From Acetobacter orientalis (GTDB lineage Bacteria > Pseudomonadota > Alphaproteobacteria > Acetobacterales > Acetobacteraceae): 64,000 nucleotides of DNA. The notes under the pieces were generated by a model. The model had not been told where the DNA came from, did no database searches, and saw only the letters and a program-made list of their open reading frames with translations. The DNA lies in NCBI RefSeq assembly GCF_000963965.1, contig NZ_BAMX01000017.1, forward strand, positions 1 to 64,000, read 5' to 3'. Positions 44,290 to 56,231 of the stretch are shown piece by piece (positions within the stretch are counted from its first letter, which is position 1; every line of letters starts with the position of its first letter). Both the position numbers and the translations under genes were made by a program.

Positions 44290-47200
44290 ATGCCAAAACG
44301 GACAGACATTCGCTCCATTCTCATTATTGGCGCAGGTCCCATTGTTATCGGGCAGGCCTGTGAGTTCGATTATTCCGGCGCGCAAGCCTGTAAAGCCCTG
44401 CGGGAAGAAGGCTACCGGGTTATTCTGGTTAACTCCAACCCAGCCACCATTATGACAGACCCCGGCCTGGCAGACGCAACCTACGTTGAGCCCATTACGC
44501 CAGAGTTTGTTGAGCGTATTATTCTCAAAGAAAAACCAGATGCCATTCTGCCCACCATGGGCGGGCAGACGGCACTCAACACCGCAATGGCGCTTGATGC
44601 ATCCGGCTTTTTGAAAAAACACGGCGTTGAACTCATTGGTGCCGATGCAGAGGTCATTGACCGCGCAGAAGACCGCCAAAAGTTCCGAGAAGCCATGGAC
44701 GCCATTGGCATTGAAAGCCCCCGCAGCTTCATTGCGCACACGTTGGCAGAAGCGAACGAAGCGCTCAAAGAAATTGGCTTCCCCACCATTATCCGCCCCT
44801 CCTTCACCATGGGTGGGTCTGGTGGCGGCATTGCCTACAACCGCGAAGAATTTGAGCAGATTGTTACCTCTGGCCTAGATGCCTCTCCCACCACAGAAGT
44901 GCTGGTTGAAGAGTCCGTACTGGGCTGGAAAGAATATGAGATGGAAGTTGTGCGCGACAAAGCCGACAACTGCATCATCATCTGCTCCATCGAAAACATC
45001 GACCCCATGGGCGTGCATACCGGTGACTCTATTACCGTTGCCCCAGCCCTGACCCTGACAGACAAAGAATACCAGCGCATGCGCGATGCCTCTTTGGCAT
45101 GCTTGCGCGCTATTGGGGTAGAAACGGGCGGGTCTAACGTTCAGTTCGGTATCAACCCCAAAGACGGGCGCATGGTGGTTATTGAAATGAACCCCCGCGT
45201 CTCCCGCTCTTCTGCACTTGCGTCTAAAGCAACAGGCTTCCCTATTGCTAAAATTGCGGCAAAGCTGGCTGTTGGCTACACGCTAGACGAACTTAAAAAC
45301 GACATTACCACCACAACCCCGGCCTCTTTTGAGCCGACCATTGACTATGTTGTGGTTAAAATTCCGCGCTTTACGTTCGAAAAATTCCCCGGCGCACCGG
45401 CTCTCCTGTCTACCTCCATGAAGTCTGTGGGCGAGGCAATGGCCATTGGCCGCTCCTTCCCCGAAGCCTTGCAAAAAGGCCTGCGCTCCATGGAAACCGG
45501 CCTGCACGGCCTAGACCCGGTTGAACAGCCCGGCGATGGGGGGGAAGACGCCTTCCGTGCAGCCCTGTCTCAGCCGCGGCCAGAGCGTATTCTTATGGCA
45601 GCCCAAGCCCTACGTGCTGGCTTGTCTGTAGAAGACATTAACGAAGCCTGCCATTTTGAGCCTTGGTTCCTGCGTGAGCTTGAAAAAATCATTCACGCAG
45701 AACGTCAGGTTGAAAACCACGGCCTACCGCGTGACGCACAAAGCCTGCGCCGCTTAAAAGCCCTCGGTTTTTCAGATGTGCAGCTTGCGCGCCTTTCTGG
45801 CCTACAAGCCGATGAAGTAGCAAAACTGCGCACCGAAGCCGGTGTGACCCCCGTTTACAAACGCATTGATACCTGCGCGGGTGAATTCGCGTCCAGCACG
45901 CCCTACATGTATTCAACCTATGAAGGCATGTTTGCACCGCCAGTATGCGAAGCAGACCCAACCAACCGCGACAAAATTGTTATTCTCGGCGGTGGCCCCA
46001 ACCGTATTGGCCAAGGCATTGAGTTTGACTATTGCTGTGTGCACGCAGCCTACGCCCTGCGTGAAGCCGGGTTTGAGACCATTATGGTCAACTGCAACCC
46101 CGAAACGGTTTCAACAGACTACGACACATCAGACCGTCTGTATTTTGAACCGCTTACAGCAGAAGATGTGATTGCCCTCATTCAACGTGAGCAGCAAAAC
46201 GGCAGCATCAAAGGCTGTATTGTCCAGTACGGCGGCCAAACCCCTCTCAAGCTGTCACACGCTCTTGAAAAAGCAGGTATTCCGCTTCTAGGCACCCCAG
46301 CCGATGCCATTGACCGCGCAGAAGACCGTGAGCGCTTTCAGGCCATGCTGCATAAGCTGGGCCTGCGTCAGCCAGAAAACGGTATTGCACGCAGCCCGCA
46401 AGAGGCTGAAGATGTGGCTGAGCGCATTGGCTACCCGGTTGTTGTCCGCCCCTCTTATGTGCTGGGTGGTCGGGCTATGGAAATTGTGTACGACCGTCAG
46501 GCGCTGCAACGCTATATGCGCGTTGCGCTCCAGCTTGCTGGGGCAGAAGTTGCCAACGGCCCCGTGCTGATTGACCACTACCTAAACGACGCAATTGAAG
46601 CCGACGTAGACTGCATTTCAGACGGTACAGAAGTGTATGTCGCTGGCGTGATGGAACATATTGAGGAAGCAGGCATTCACTCAGGCGACAGCGCCTGTGC
46701 CCTGCCGCCCTACACCCTCTCTCCCGCTATTGTCACTGAGCTAAAAGCCCAGACCGAGGCCATGGCGCGTGAATTGGGCATTGTTGGCCTCATGAACGTT
46801 CAGTACGCCATCAAAGACCAAGACATTTTTGTGCTTGAGGTTAACCCCCGCGCGTCTCGTACCGTGCCGTTTGTTGCAAAAGCCACGGGCGTACCTGTTG
46901 CTAAAATTGGTGCACGCGTTATGGCCGGCGCCAAACTGACCGACTTCAACCTCGATGACCGTGCCGTAACCCCGCATGTTGCCGTGAAAGAAGCCGTCTT
47001 CCCCTTCAACCGCTTTGCCGAAGTTGACATTATCCTTGGCCCAGAAATGCGCTCAACGGGTGAAGTCATGGGGCTGGACACATCGTTTGAACGTGCATTT
47101 GCCAAGTCTCAGCTTGGTGCTGGTGTACGCCTGCCTACCTCTGGTACGGTCTTTTTGTCTGTGCGCGGCAACGACAAAGCACACCTGCCAGCACTGGGGC

Positions 47201-47544
47201 GCCAACTCACCAGCATGGGCCTGAAAATTCTGGCCACACGCGGCACAGCCAAAAAGCTGCGTGATGCGGGTATTGATGTTACGGTTGTTAACAAAGTGCT
47301 TGAAGGCCGCCCACATTGTGTCGATGCCATCCGCTCTGGCGAGGTACAGATGGTTATCAACACAGCCCAAGGCGCACAGTCCGTTGCAGACAGCTTCGAC
47401 ATCCGCCGCTCTGCTCTTGTGCTGGGCATTCCGCACTACACAACAGTAGCTGGGGCACGGGCCGCTATTCACGCAATTGCGGCTATGCGAGAAGGACCGC
47501 TTGATGTTGCGCCACTTCAGTCATACTTTAGTGGCACTTTCTAA
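44290..47544 (+). CDS. carB: carbamoyl-phosphate synthase large subunit
   Basis: 1084 aa, full length. Two homologous ATP-grasp halves are present: [19 protein letters not shown] at residue 13 and [19 protein letters not shown] near residue 565. Each has [10 protein letters not shown]- or [10 protein letters not shown]-type nucleotide loops, and the first has [15 protein letters not shown]. The C-terminal MGS-like allosteric domain begins around residue 945 ([18 protein letters not shown]). It makes carbamoyl phosphate from bicarbonate, two ATP and the ammonia tunnelled from CarA. Confidence 0.97.
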   Translation: MPKRTDIRSILIIGAGPIVIGQACEFDYSGAQACKALREEGYRVILVNSNPATIMTDPGLADATYVEPITPEFVERIILKEKPDAILPTMGGQTALNTAMALDASGFLKKHGVELIGADAEVIDRAEDRQKFREAMDAIGIESPRSFIAHTLAEANEALKEIGFPTIIRPSFTMGGSGGGIAYNREEFEQIVTSGLDASPTTEVLVEESVLGWKEYEMEVVRDKADNCIIICSIENIDPMGVHTGDSITVAPALTLTDKEYQRMRDASLACLRAIGVETGGSNVQFGINPKDGRMVVIEMNPRVSRSSALASKATGFPIAKIAAKLAVGYTLDELKNDITTTTPASFEPTIDYVVVKIPRFTFEKFPGAPALLSTSMKSVGEAMAIGRSFPEALQKGLRSMETGLHGLDPVEQPGDGGEDAFRAALSQPRPERILMAAQALRAGLSVEDINEACHFEPWFLRELEKIIHAERQVENHGLPRDAQSLRRLKALGFSDVQLARLSGLQADEVAKLRTEAGVTPVYKRIDTCAGEFASSTPYMYSTYEGMFAPPVCEADPTNRDKIVILGGGPNRIGQGIEFDYCCVHAAYALREAGFETIMVNCNPETVSTDYDTSDRLYFEPLTAEDVIALIQREQQNGSIKGCIVQYGGQTPLKLSHALEKAGIPLLGTPADAIDRAEDRERFQAMLHKLGLRQPENGIARSPQEAEDVAERIGYPVVVRPSYVLGGRAMEIVYDRQALQRYMRVALQLAGAEVANGPVLIDHYLNDAIEADVDCISDGTEVYVAGVMEHIEEAGIHSGDSACALPPYTLSPAIVTELKAQTEAMARELGIVGLMNVQYAIKDQDIFVLEVNPRASRTVPFVAKATGVPVAKIGARVMAGAKLTDFNLDDRAVTPHVAVKEAVFPFNRFAEVDIILGPEMRSTGEVMGLDTSFERAFAKSQLGAGVRLPTSGTVFLSVRGNDKAHLPALGRQLTSMGLKILATRGTAKKLRDAGIDVTVVNKVLEGRPHCVDAIRSGEVQMVINTAQGAQSVADSFDIRRSALVLGIPHYTTVAGARAAIHAIAAMREGPLDVAPLQSYFSGTF

Positions 47545-47550
47545 GTGAGC

Positions 47551-47580
47551 TTGGGCAGAGCTTTGGCTTTGCCCAAACCC
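47551..47580 (+). terminator. imperfect hairpin after carB
   Basis: TTGGGCAGAGC / GGCTTTGCCCAA, seven perfect outer pairs with a mismatch further in, followed by ACCCTTTTC. It may be a weak terminator or a pause site between carB and greA. Confidence 0.45.
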
Positions 47581-47647
47581 TTTTCAAACGGGTAACCGCC
47601 TGTTTTCTTGCAGTGCGGTGCGTACCCGCTTATTCTGTGTAACTTTC

Positions 47648-47668
47648 CTGCCGGCATGTTGCCGGCAG
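47648..47668 (+). promoter_or_regulatory. perfect hairpin in the greA leader
   Basis: CTGCCGGCA-TGT-TGCCGGCAG, a 9-bp GC-rich stem ending 20 bp before the greA start. No T run follows it. Role unknown; GreA leaders are known to be regulated in some bacteria. Confidence 0.5.
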
Positions 47669-47688
47669 CTTTACTCTGGGGATACGCC

Positions 47689-48162
47689 TTGCAGAAAACT
47701 CCGATGACAGGCAAAGGCTTGCAGCGGCTTGAAGATGAACTGCGCAAACTCAAGTCTGAAGAACGCCCGGCTATTATCCGCGCAATTGCAGAGGCCCGCA
47801 GCCACGGCGACCTGTCAGAAAATGCTGAGTACCACGCCGCGCGTGAGCGTCAGTCTTTTGTTGAAGGCCGTATTCTCGAGCTCGAAGAAATCGTTTCAAC
47901 TGCTGAGGTCATCGACCCCACCACGCTCTCTGGCGACCAAGTAAAATTTGGGGCCACCGTCACTGTGGTTGATGAAGATACAGACAAAGAAGCAACCTAC
48001 CAGATTGTTGGCATGCATGAGGCCGACATCAAACAGAAACTGCTTTCTATTTCGTCTCCTCTCGCCAAAGCACTCATTGGTAAGCACGAGGGTGACACTA
48101 TTTCTGTGCCCGCACCAGGTGGTGACCGCACATATGAAATCCTGTCCGTGAAATTTATCTGA
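47689..48162 (+). CDS. greA: transcription elongation factor GreA
   Basis: 157 aa from the TTG at 47689, giving the usual N-terminus [20 protein letters not shown], with CTGGGGA about 7 bp upstream. The N-terminal coiled coil ([20 protein letters not shown]) carries the acidic tip that reaches the RNA polymerase active site; the C-terminal FKBP-like domain follows ([18 protein letters not shown]). It rescues backtracked polymerase by stimulating transcript cleavage. One base separates it from the next gene. Confidence 0.95.
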   Translation: MQKTPMTGKGLQRLEDELRKLKSEERPAIIRAIAEARSHGDLSENAEYHAARERQSFVEGRILELEEIVSTAEVIDPTTLSGDQVKFGATVTVVDEDTDKEATYQIVGMHEADIKQKLLSISSPLAKALIGKHEGDTISVPAPGGDRTYEILSVKFI

Positions 48163-48163
48163 T

Positions 48164-49360
48164 ATGATTTCTTTTGATGATATCTCTGCCGCGGCAGAGC
48201 GCATAAAGGGCAAAGTGCTTCGCACGCCCACCATTTCGTCTCATGCGCTCTCCAAAGCTACCGGCGCAGATATCACCCTGAAACTCGAAAACCTTCAGGC
48301 GGTTGGGTCTTTTAAAGAGCGTGGGGCGGCTAACAAACTGGCCCTTCTCTCACCCGAAGAGCGGCAACGTGGTGTTATTGCTGTTTCAGCAGGTAACCAC
48401 GCACAGGGCGTTGCCCGCCACGCTAGTTTGCTTGGCATAGATGCAGTTATTGTCATGCCCAAATTTACCCCAGCGGGTAAAGTTGTGCGCACACGGAACT
48501 GGGGTGCTCGGGTTATTCTGGAAGGCGAAAGCTTTGCAGAAGCTCTTATGTTTGCCCAAGACCTGCAAGCACGAGAAGGCCGCACCTTTATCCACCCCTA
48601 CGACGACCCCGCCGTTATGGCTGGCCAAGGCACATGCGCGCTCGAACTGCTAGAAGATGCAGGCCCGCTTGATATGCTTGTGGCTCCCATTGGTGGCGGT
48701 GGCCTGCTAAGTGGGTGCGCTGTGGCAACACGCGCCTTACGCCCAGAGGTAGAGCTGGTTGGCGTACAGGTACAAAATTACGACTCTCTTTCCGCCTTCC
48801 CCGGCCCAGCCACACGGCCAAATGGTGGCTCCACCATTGCAGAAGGTATTGCCGTGCTCCAAATTGGCACAGCACCAGATGAGGTTATTCGTAAGCTTAC
48901 CTCTCAAGTTCTGGTTGTGCCAGAATGTGCGGTCGAAAACGCTATTACTTTATTGGCCGAAGGCGCAAAACAGGTAAGCGAGGGCGCTGGGGCTGCGGCA
49001 CTTGCTGCAATTCTTACCTACCCAGAAGTTTTCCGTGGCAAAAAAATTGCTCTCCCTATTTCCGGGGGCAATATCGATAGCCGCATTCTGGCCAATACTC
49101 TGCTTCGCGCTATGCTGCGTGATGGCCGTATTCTTCGCCTTGTTATGGAAATTCCAGACCGCCCCGGCGTTTTGGCAGATATTTCCAAAAAAATTGGGGA
49201 AGCAGGCGGCAATATTATTGAGGTCTCACACCAACGGCTCTTTGCGGCCCCTTCTGTGCAAGCCGCAGAACTGGAAGTTATGATAGAAGCCCGAGACCCC
49301 GAGCATGCAGCCCTGATTACAAAAGACCTTGGCCACTCCTACATCGTGCGCCGCGTTTAA
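48164..49360 (+). CDS. threonine ammonia-lyase with C-terminal ACT domain
   Basis: 398 aa PLP enzyme. Lys51 in AVGSFKERGAANK is the PLP lysine, and the phosphate-binding glycine loop is VAPIGGGGLLSG. The C-terminal ACT domain (LRLVMEIPDRPGVLADISKK) is the TdcB/IlvA2-like form. It deaminates threonine to 2-oxobutyrate, feeding isoleucine synthesis or threonine breakdown; serine may also be used. It starts one base after the greA stop and ends before a strong terminator. Confidence 0.92.
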   Translation: MISFDDISAAAERIKGKVLRTPTISSHALSKATGADITLKLENLQAVGSFKERGAANKLALLSPEERQRGVIAVSAGNHAQGVARHASLLGIDAVIVMPKFTPAGKVVRTRNWGARVILEGESFAEALMFAQDLQAREGRTFIHPYDDPAVMAGQGTCALELLEDAGPLDMLVAPIGGGGLLSGCAVATRALRPEVELVGVQVQNYDSLSAFPGPATRPNGGSTIAEGIAVLQIGTAPDEVIRKLTSQVLVVPECAVENAITLLAEGAKQVSEGAGAAALAAILTYPEVFRGKKIALPISGGNIDSRILANTLLRAMLRDGRILRLVMEIPDRPGVLADISKKIGEAGGNIIEVSHQRLFAAPSVQAAELEVMIEARDPEHAALITKDLGHSYIVRRV

Positions 49361-49400
49361 CTTCCCCCAATACCCAGCAAACCAGAACGCACACCCAGCC

Positions 49401-49428
49401 CTTCTGGCTTCTGGCTTCTGGCTTCTGG
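49401..49428 (+). repeat. 7-bp tandem repeat, four copies
   Basis: Four perfect copies of CTTCTGG lie in the non-coding gap after the threonine dehydratase gene. Such a repeat can vary in number between strains. Confidence 0.9.
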
Positions 49429-49450
49429 CAAGCCCTTACATACGGCAAAT

Positions 49451-49486
49451 AAAAAAGGCAGAGACAATTTTGTCCCTGCCTTTTTC
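49451..49486. terminator. bidirectional terminator between the dehydratase and response regulator genes
   Basis: Stem AAAAAGGCAG-A-GACA / TGTC-C-CTGCCTTTTT with a short ATTT loop: A run before, T run after. It serves both convergent genes. Confidence 0.88.
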
Positions 49487-49504
49487 TTTGAATATAGCAG
49501 CCTA

Positions 49505-50224
49505 TTATCCGGCGGCAGCCACCTTGGCTTCTGGGTTCAGCCTATACCCGCCACCCTCTGTAATAAGCAGGCTGGCATTGGTTGGGTCTGGCTCAATTTT
49601 TTGGCGCAGGCGGTAAATGTGGGTTTCCAGCGTGTGGGTTGTCACAGCCGCATTGTAGCCCCATACCTCGTTCAGCAAGACTTGGCGTGGCACAGGCCGC
49701 GTGCCCGCACGGTAGAGAAACTTCAAAATAGCCGTTTCTTTTTCCGTTAAGCGAATACGCTTGTTTTTAACTGGCTCCTGCAACAACTTGCCAGACGGGC
49801 GGAAAGTGTATGGTCCAATTGAAAACACTGCATCTTCACTGTTTTCAAACAGGCGCAACTGCGCACGCAAACGAGCCAACAGTTCTGCAATACGGAAAGG
49901 CTTGGCAACGTAATCGTTCGCGCCTGCATCTAGGCCGCGTACAATATCTGCCTCATCGTCAGAGCCGGTCAGCATAACAATTGGCATACGCAAACCGTCT
50001 TTGCGTAATTCTGCACAAAAATCGCGGCCATCGCCGTCTGGCAATGTTACATCAAGCAAAATAGCATCACACCGGCAATCTGGTGTTTTCAGCTTGGCAC
50101 GGGCTTCTGCCAAAGTTGCAGCTTCCTGCACCGAAAATTCACCATCAAGCTGCAACTGCTCAACAAGCGTTTGTCGAAGGATCTGGTCATCATCAACAAC
50201 CAATATGGGACGTGCACCCGTCAT
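49505..50224 (-). CDS. OmpR/PhoB-type response regulator
   Basis: 239 aa. Receiver domain: acidic pocket VVDDDQ, phosphoacceptor Asp in ILLDVTLPDGDG near residue 59, Thr in VMLTGSDDEA, Lys in DYVAKPFRIAELLARLRAQL. The C-terminal winged helix (RLTEKETAILKFLYRAG, then VTTHTLETHIYRLRQKIEPD) binds DNA. No histidine kinase is adjacent, so it is an orphan regulator. Target genes cannot be deduced. Confidence 0.92.
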   Translation of the reverse strand: MTGARPILVVDDDQILRQTLVEQLQLDGEFSVQEAATLAEARAKLKTPDCRCDAILLDVTLPDGDGRDFCAELRKDGLRMPIVMLTGSDDEADIVRGLDAGANDYVAKPFRIAELLARLRAQLRLFENSEDAVFSIGPYTFRPSGKLLQEPVKNKRIRLTEKETAILKFLYRAGTRPVPRQVLLNEVWGYNAAVTTHTLETHIYRLRQKIEPDPTNASLLITEGGGYRLNPEAKVAAAG

Positions 50225-50364
50225 GGGGTTTTATTCTCCTTGTATCAGCCTATGCTGGTGCGGCTGCCTGAGCCGTATGCTTTCAAGACTTTGTCACGAA
50301 TTTCGTTTCAAACCAATAGCTCAAGAGCGATACCATTTTTCTGCAGGCAAGAAACAAACAGGCA

Positions 50365-50889
50365 ATGAGTGAAATGATGATACACATTCGCCCCCACACA
50401 GGCAGCGGGCACGGTGCACAACTGCATTGCGGACACAAAATCATGAGCGCCGTTATTGGCAAAAATGGTGTAACACACAGCAAAAAAGAGGGAGACAACG
50501 CAACACCGTTAGGGCTTTTCCCACTGGTGCGTGTTTTTTATAGAGCAGACCGTGTCACGAAACCGTTAACATCTCTGCCGGTTGAAGCACTCTCCCCTAA
50601 AGATGGCTGGTGTGATGACCCGCAATCGCCTGATTATAATAAAAAAGTGATCTTACCCTACGCCGCCCACCACGAGAAATTATGGCGTGAAGACAACGTG
50701 TACGACATCATTGTGGTTATTGCTTACAATATGGGGCCAGCCGTACCGGGCCGCGGCTCTGCCATTTTTATGCACCTACAACGCCCCACTCTAGCCCCGA
50801 CCGAGGGCTGCGTTGCCCTGAGCCAAAACGACCTACTGTGGGTGCTTTCTACCAACCCACAGCATATTCTTATTCACGCACCAGCCTGA
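50365..50889 (+). CDS. L,D-transpeptidase (YkuD-like) catalytic domain protein
   Basis: 174 aa with no signal peptide visible. The N-terminal part (GKNGVTHSKKEGDNATPLGL) and the C-terminal FMHLQRPTLAPTEGCVALSQ match the YkuD family, with a His and the catalytic Cys of GCVAL near residue 152. Such enzymes cross-link peptidoglycan stem peptides or attach proteins to it; cytosolic-looking members of this subgroup are common in alphaproteobacteria and their role is unclear. Its last 16 bp overlap the convergent antiporter gene. Confidence 0.8.
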   Translation: MSEMMIHIRPHTGSGHGAQLHCGHKIMSAVIGKNGVTHSKKEGDNATPLGLFPLVRVFYRADRVTKPLTSLPVEALSPKDGWCDDPQSPDYNKKVILPYAAHHEKLWREDNVYDIIVVIAYNMGPAVPGRGSAIFMHLQRPTLAPTEGCVALSQNDLLWVLSTNPQHILIHAPA

Positions 50890-52724
50890 TATCCATTGTG
50901 GTGCACCAAAAGGCTGTCCTCAGAATAGTCGGGGGGTACAAGGGCAATGACAATATGCCCTTCCTCCAACTGCGGGTGCACCTCATCTTCGGCTGAAATC
51001 ACGGTAATAGAAACGCCTTTTTGCAACACCAAAAAGGCCAGTAGGTTACTGCCGTCCCACAAAATGGCATCTTTATTTTCTGCCGTTACGGTCAGGTTAA
51101 TAAAGCGCCAGCCTTCTTTCACCAACGTTTCCAGCAATGTAAAATTCCATGATGGCTCACCTAGTACCTTGCCCCGTGCCTCACGGCTTAGGCCACGGTA
51201 TTGGTCAAGGCGGGCTATGCCGGGGCTAACTTGGTATACACGCTGGCTGCCAAAATGCGGGGTTAGGTGCGCGCATACCAACCCGTTATAAATAGCATCG
51301 GGCGTTGCACACAGCAGATAGTCAGCCGGGCGCTCTTCCAGACTTTCCGCCCCTTCTTCTGACAGAACCTCGGTGGGTAATACCGGCACTCCTGCGGCCT
51401 CTGCCCGCACAAGGTCAAGCGATGAGTTATCGACCAGCAGTACAGGCACCTCTGCTTTATGCACAGCAATAGCCAGTTTGCTAGACCAGTCGTTAGCGCC
51501 AACTATGGCTAAGGCTGGCTCATTAGACAGTGTTAGCTTTAACCGCCGCCCAAGTGGTGCAAGAGAGAACCCGTGCAAAATCATGGTAGAGGCAATAACC
51601 GCAAAGACTGCGGGCATAACCTGCCCCGCACCGGGGTAGCCTGCATCTTGCAGCCGTAAGCCTGCAACACCTGCTACAGCCGCCGCCACAATACCGCGCG
51701 GCGCAATCCAACCTACAAAAATACGCTCCGACCACGGCATGCTTGAGCGCATGGTGGCCAACACAATACCCAATGGCCGCACCAAAAACAAAACGGCCAG
51801 TGTCAAAGCCCCAATAGACCACGATAAATGCGCAAGCTCTGAACGTTGTAAATCGGCAGTTAAAAGCACAAATAGCAACGAGACAATAAGAACAACCAGC
51901 GCCTCTTTCATACGCTGTATTTCAGCCATGCCGGGAATACGCAAATTAACCAGCGCCATACCAAAAACAGTAGAGGCCATAAGCCCTGCACCATCCATTG
52001 CCAGTGTACCCATGGCAAACAACACCAGCGCAGAGGTAATAAGAACAGGAATTTTAAGAATTTCGGGCATCATGTCGCGCACCCAAAGCCAGCGCATACC
52101 CCACGCGGCCCCAATACCCAACAAGATCATTAACCCGGCACTTGCCAGCATATGCGGCAATATAAAGCCAAAAAAAGTACCCGACCCCTCATCTGGTCGC
52201 ATAAGCAGCACTTCAAGCACCAAGGTCGCTAAAATAGCTCCTACGGGGTCGTTTACAATGGCTTCCCACCGTAAAAAAGCTGCAACGCGGGGGTGTAGCT
52301 TAGCGTGGCGCAATAGAGGCAGCACCACCGTTGGGCCAGTAACCACAATAATGGCCCCAAACAAAAAAGCGGCCCCCCACGTCATGCCACCAATATAATG
52401 CGCAGCCGCACTGCCAAGTATCAGGTTAATAGGCAAAGCAAATAGGGTTAGGCGTATTACCCCCTCGCCTGCCTCTTTTAACTGGCGGAAATCGAGCGCC
52501 AAACCGCCTTCAAACACAATCAGCGCCACAGCCAGAGACACCAGAGAGTGAAAGGCCGGGCCAATCATTTTTGTTGGGTGCAAAATTTCCAAAACGGGGC
52601 CGTACAATAAGCCCAACGCAAACAACAGCACAATGGCAGGCAACCGAAAGCGCCACGCAGCCCATTGCGCCACCATGCCACCACCGAGCACGCAAAAAAT
52701 AAAAAGAAGGACGCTTTCTGTCAT
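50874..52724 (-). CDS. CPA1-type cation:proton antiporter with a TrkA-N-like domain
   Basis: 616 aa from the ATG at 52724. About twelve membrane helices cover residues 1-385; FEGGLALDFRQL, VVTGPTVVLPLLRHA and RWEAIVNDPVGAILATLVLE are the NhaP family motifs with the ion-binding Asp residues. A nucleotide-binding TrkA-N/RCK-like domain follows (PALAIVGANDWSSKLAIAVH), then a TrkA-C-like end. It exchanges Na+ or K+ for protons across the inner membrane, helping pH and ion balance under acid or salt. The start of a longer frame at 52766 is less likely. Confidence 0.88.
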   Translation of the reverse strand: MTESVLLFIFCVLGGGMVAQWAAWRFRLPAIVLLFALGLLYGPVLEILHPTKMIGPAFHSLVSLAVALIVFEGGLALDFRQLKEAGEGVIRLTLFALPINLILGSAAAHYIGGMTWGAAFLFGAIIVVTGPTVVLPLLRHAKLHPRVAAFLRWEAIVNDPVGAILATLVLEVLLMRPDEGSGTFFGFILPHMLASAGLMILLGIGAAWGMRWLWVRDMMPEILKIPVLITSALVLFAMGTLAMDGAGLMASTVFGMALVNLRIPGMAEIQRMKEALVVLIVSLLFVLLTADLQRSELAHLSWSIGALTLAVLFLVRPLGIVLATMRSSMPWSERIFVGWIAPRGIVAAAVAGVAGLRLQDAGYPGAGQVMPAVFAVIASTMILHGFSLAPLGRRLKLTLSNEPALAIVGANDWSSKLAIAVHKAEVPVLLVDNSSLDLVRAEAAGVPVLPTEVLSEEGAESLEERPADYLLCATPDAIYNGLVCAHLTPHFGSQRVYQVSPGIARLDQYRGLSREARGKVLGEPSWNFTLLETLVKEGWRFINLTVTAENKDAILWDGSNLLAFLVLQKGVSITVISAEDEVHPQLEEGHIVIALVPPDYSEDSLLVHHNGYQAGA

Positions 52725-52878
52725 GGTAATCCGTCTTGGCGTTTGGCGAGAAAACCCCAACCACATATTTAAAGTATATTTAGAGGAGTATATACTTTTT
52801 ACAGACCAAAACAGACATCTAAATTCAAAAGACGTTAAAAATAATTTTTCAAAAACAATTCTTTAAAAGAAAACTACC

Positions 52879-52934
52879 AAAATACCAGAACCATGCCCAT
52901 GCACCATTTTTAGCATGTAGGGTTCTGGTATTTT
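52879..52934. terminator. long hairpin terminator between the antiporter and rsmB-like genes
   Basis: Perfect 14-bp stem AAAATACCAGAACC / GGTTCTGGTATTTT enclosing a 28-nt loop that itself contains CATGC/GCATG. It lies just after the stop of the rsmB-like gene on the minus strand, with the T run within the stem. Confidence 0.7.
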
Positions 52935-52946
52935 CTTATACGCTTA

Positions 52947-54260
52947 TTATGCCTCTACAGCAGCTTCATTGCTTTCACTGCGCTCTAATACTGCGGCAAA
53001 AAAACCATCTGTACCATTTTTAAAGGGCGTGAGCGCAAACATAGATGTGTTTTTCAAGCTTTCCGGCAGTTCTGTACTATCTGAGGGCACAAGCTTGAAC
53101 GCGGCGTTCCGTTTGAGAAAAGCCTCTACTTGATCAGAGTTTTCTGCATTCAAAATAGAGCATGTGGCGTATACCAAGCGCCCACCCGGTTTTACCAGCT
53201 TTGCGGCTCTATCAAGAATTTGCGCTTGTTTTACCAAAAGCTCGTCTAAATCTTGCTGCGTTGTACGCAAACGGGCATCTGGGTTACGGCGCCATGTGCC
53301 CGTACCGCTACAAGGGGCATCAACCAGCACGCGATCAAAAGAACCTGCACGCCGCTTGGCCCATTTATCACCCACGCTTAGCAAGTGGCGCTCAACATTA
53401 TGCACCCCTGCCCGGCGCAACCTGCGCACAGCACCATCAAGACGTTTTTCGGCTACATCGCACGCGGCTATATGGCCCTTGTTCTCCATCATCATAGCAA
53501 GGGCTAGTGTCTTCCCTCCGGCACCGGCGCAATAGTCCAGCACGCGCATTTGCGGAGCCACACCAAGAATAGCAGCAACCAACTGGCTGCCTTCATCTTG
53601 AATTTCCACCCGTCCGTCTTGAAACGCGGCAGACGATGTTACAGGCAAGCGGCCCGGTAGGCGTAACCCCCAAGGGGAAAGTGGGGTCAACTCGGCATGT
53701 AGCCCTTCACGCGCCAAGGCTTTTTGCGCCTCTGCCCGCGTCGTGCGTAGTTTATTTACCCGCAGGTCAAGCGTTGCGGAGCCAGATAAGGCCACCAACT
53801 CTTGCTCTAGTGTGTTGCCAAATGTTTTCTCAAGTTCGGGCACCAACCAGTCTGGCAGTTCTAGGCTAACTGCCCTTGGCATGCCCTCAGCGTTCAGGCT
53901 TTTAGTCGCAAGTTGTTGCAGGCATTCACGCTCTTGCAGGCTCAGCGCCCCAGCAGCAAACCGCCCATCAGCAAACATGGCCCCAATATTTTCAGGCGGT
54001 ACTTTTTGAAAAACCAGACAGGCCGCAGCCAGTAACCTAGGGGTGGGCGTGGCACCTAGCTGGGCCAAATGCCAGCCCAAACGGCGCCATGCCCGCATAA
54101 TTTCCCACACCAGACCAGAAACTGCCCGGCGGTCTCCGCCGCCAATATAACGCCGCTCCCTAAAAAAGCTGTTGGCAACGGCATCAGCAGGCTTGCGGGG
54201 GGCTGCCTCCATTGCGGTCAAAAGATCAATAGAGGCAGCAAGCCGGGCAGAAGGTGTCAT
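52947..54260 (-). CDS. RsmB/NOP-family rRNA (cytosine-C5)-methyltransferase
   Basis: 437 aa. The N-terminal helical NusB-like part is followed by a Rossmann methyltransferase domain with YCAGAGGKTLALAMMMENKG (SAM site). The two catalytic cysteines are in VDAPCSGTGTWRRNPD and YATCSILNAENSDQVEAF. Members methylate C967 of 16S rRNA (RsmB) or nearby sites; the exact target is not proven. It begins 9 bp after the guaB stop, so it is cotranscribed with guaB. Confidence 0.9.
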   Translation of the reverse strand: MTPSARLAASIDLLTAMEAAPRKPADAVANSFFRERRYIGGGDRRAVSGLVWEIMRAWRRLGWHLAQLGATPTPRLLAAACLVFQKVPPENIGAMFADGRFAAGALSLQERECLQQLATKSLNAEGMPRAVSLELPDWLVPELEKTFGNTLEQELVALSGSATLDLRVNKLRTTRAEAQKALAREGLHAELTPLSPWGLRLPGRLPVTSSAAFQDGRVEIQDEGSQLVAAILGVAPQMRVLDYCAGAGGKTLALAMMMENKGHIAACDVAEKRLDGAVRRLRRAGVHNVERHLLSVGDKWAKRRAGSFDRVLVDAPCSGTGTWRRNPDARLRTTQQDLDELLVKQAQILDRAAKLVKPGGRLVYATCSILNAENSDQVEAFLKRNAAFKLVPSDSTELPESLKNTSMFALTPFKNGTDGFFAAVLERSESNEAAVEA

Positions 54261-54269
54261 GGTTAAAAA

Positions 54270-56231
<1,962 letters not shown>

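Noticed and set aside
51739-52398. 219-codon plus-strand frame opposite the antiporter
   Set aside because: Antisense to membrane-helix codons; the Thr/Ser/Lys-rich product is a typical shadow.
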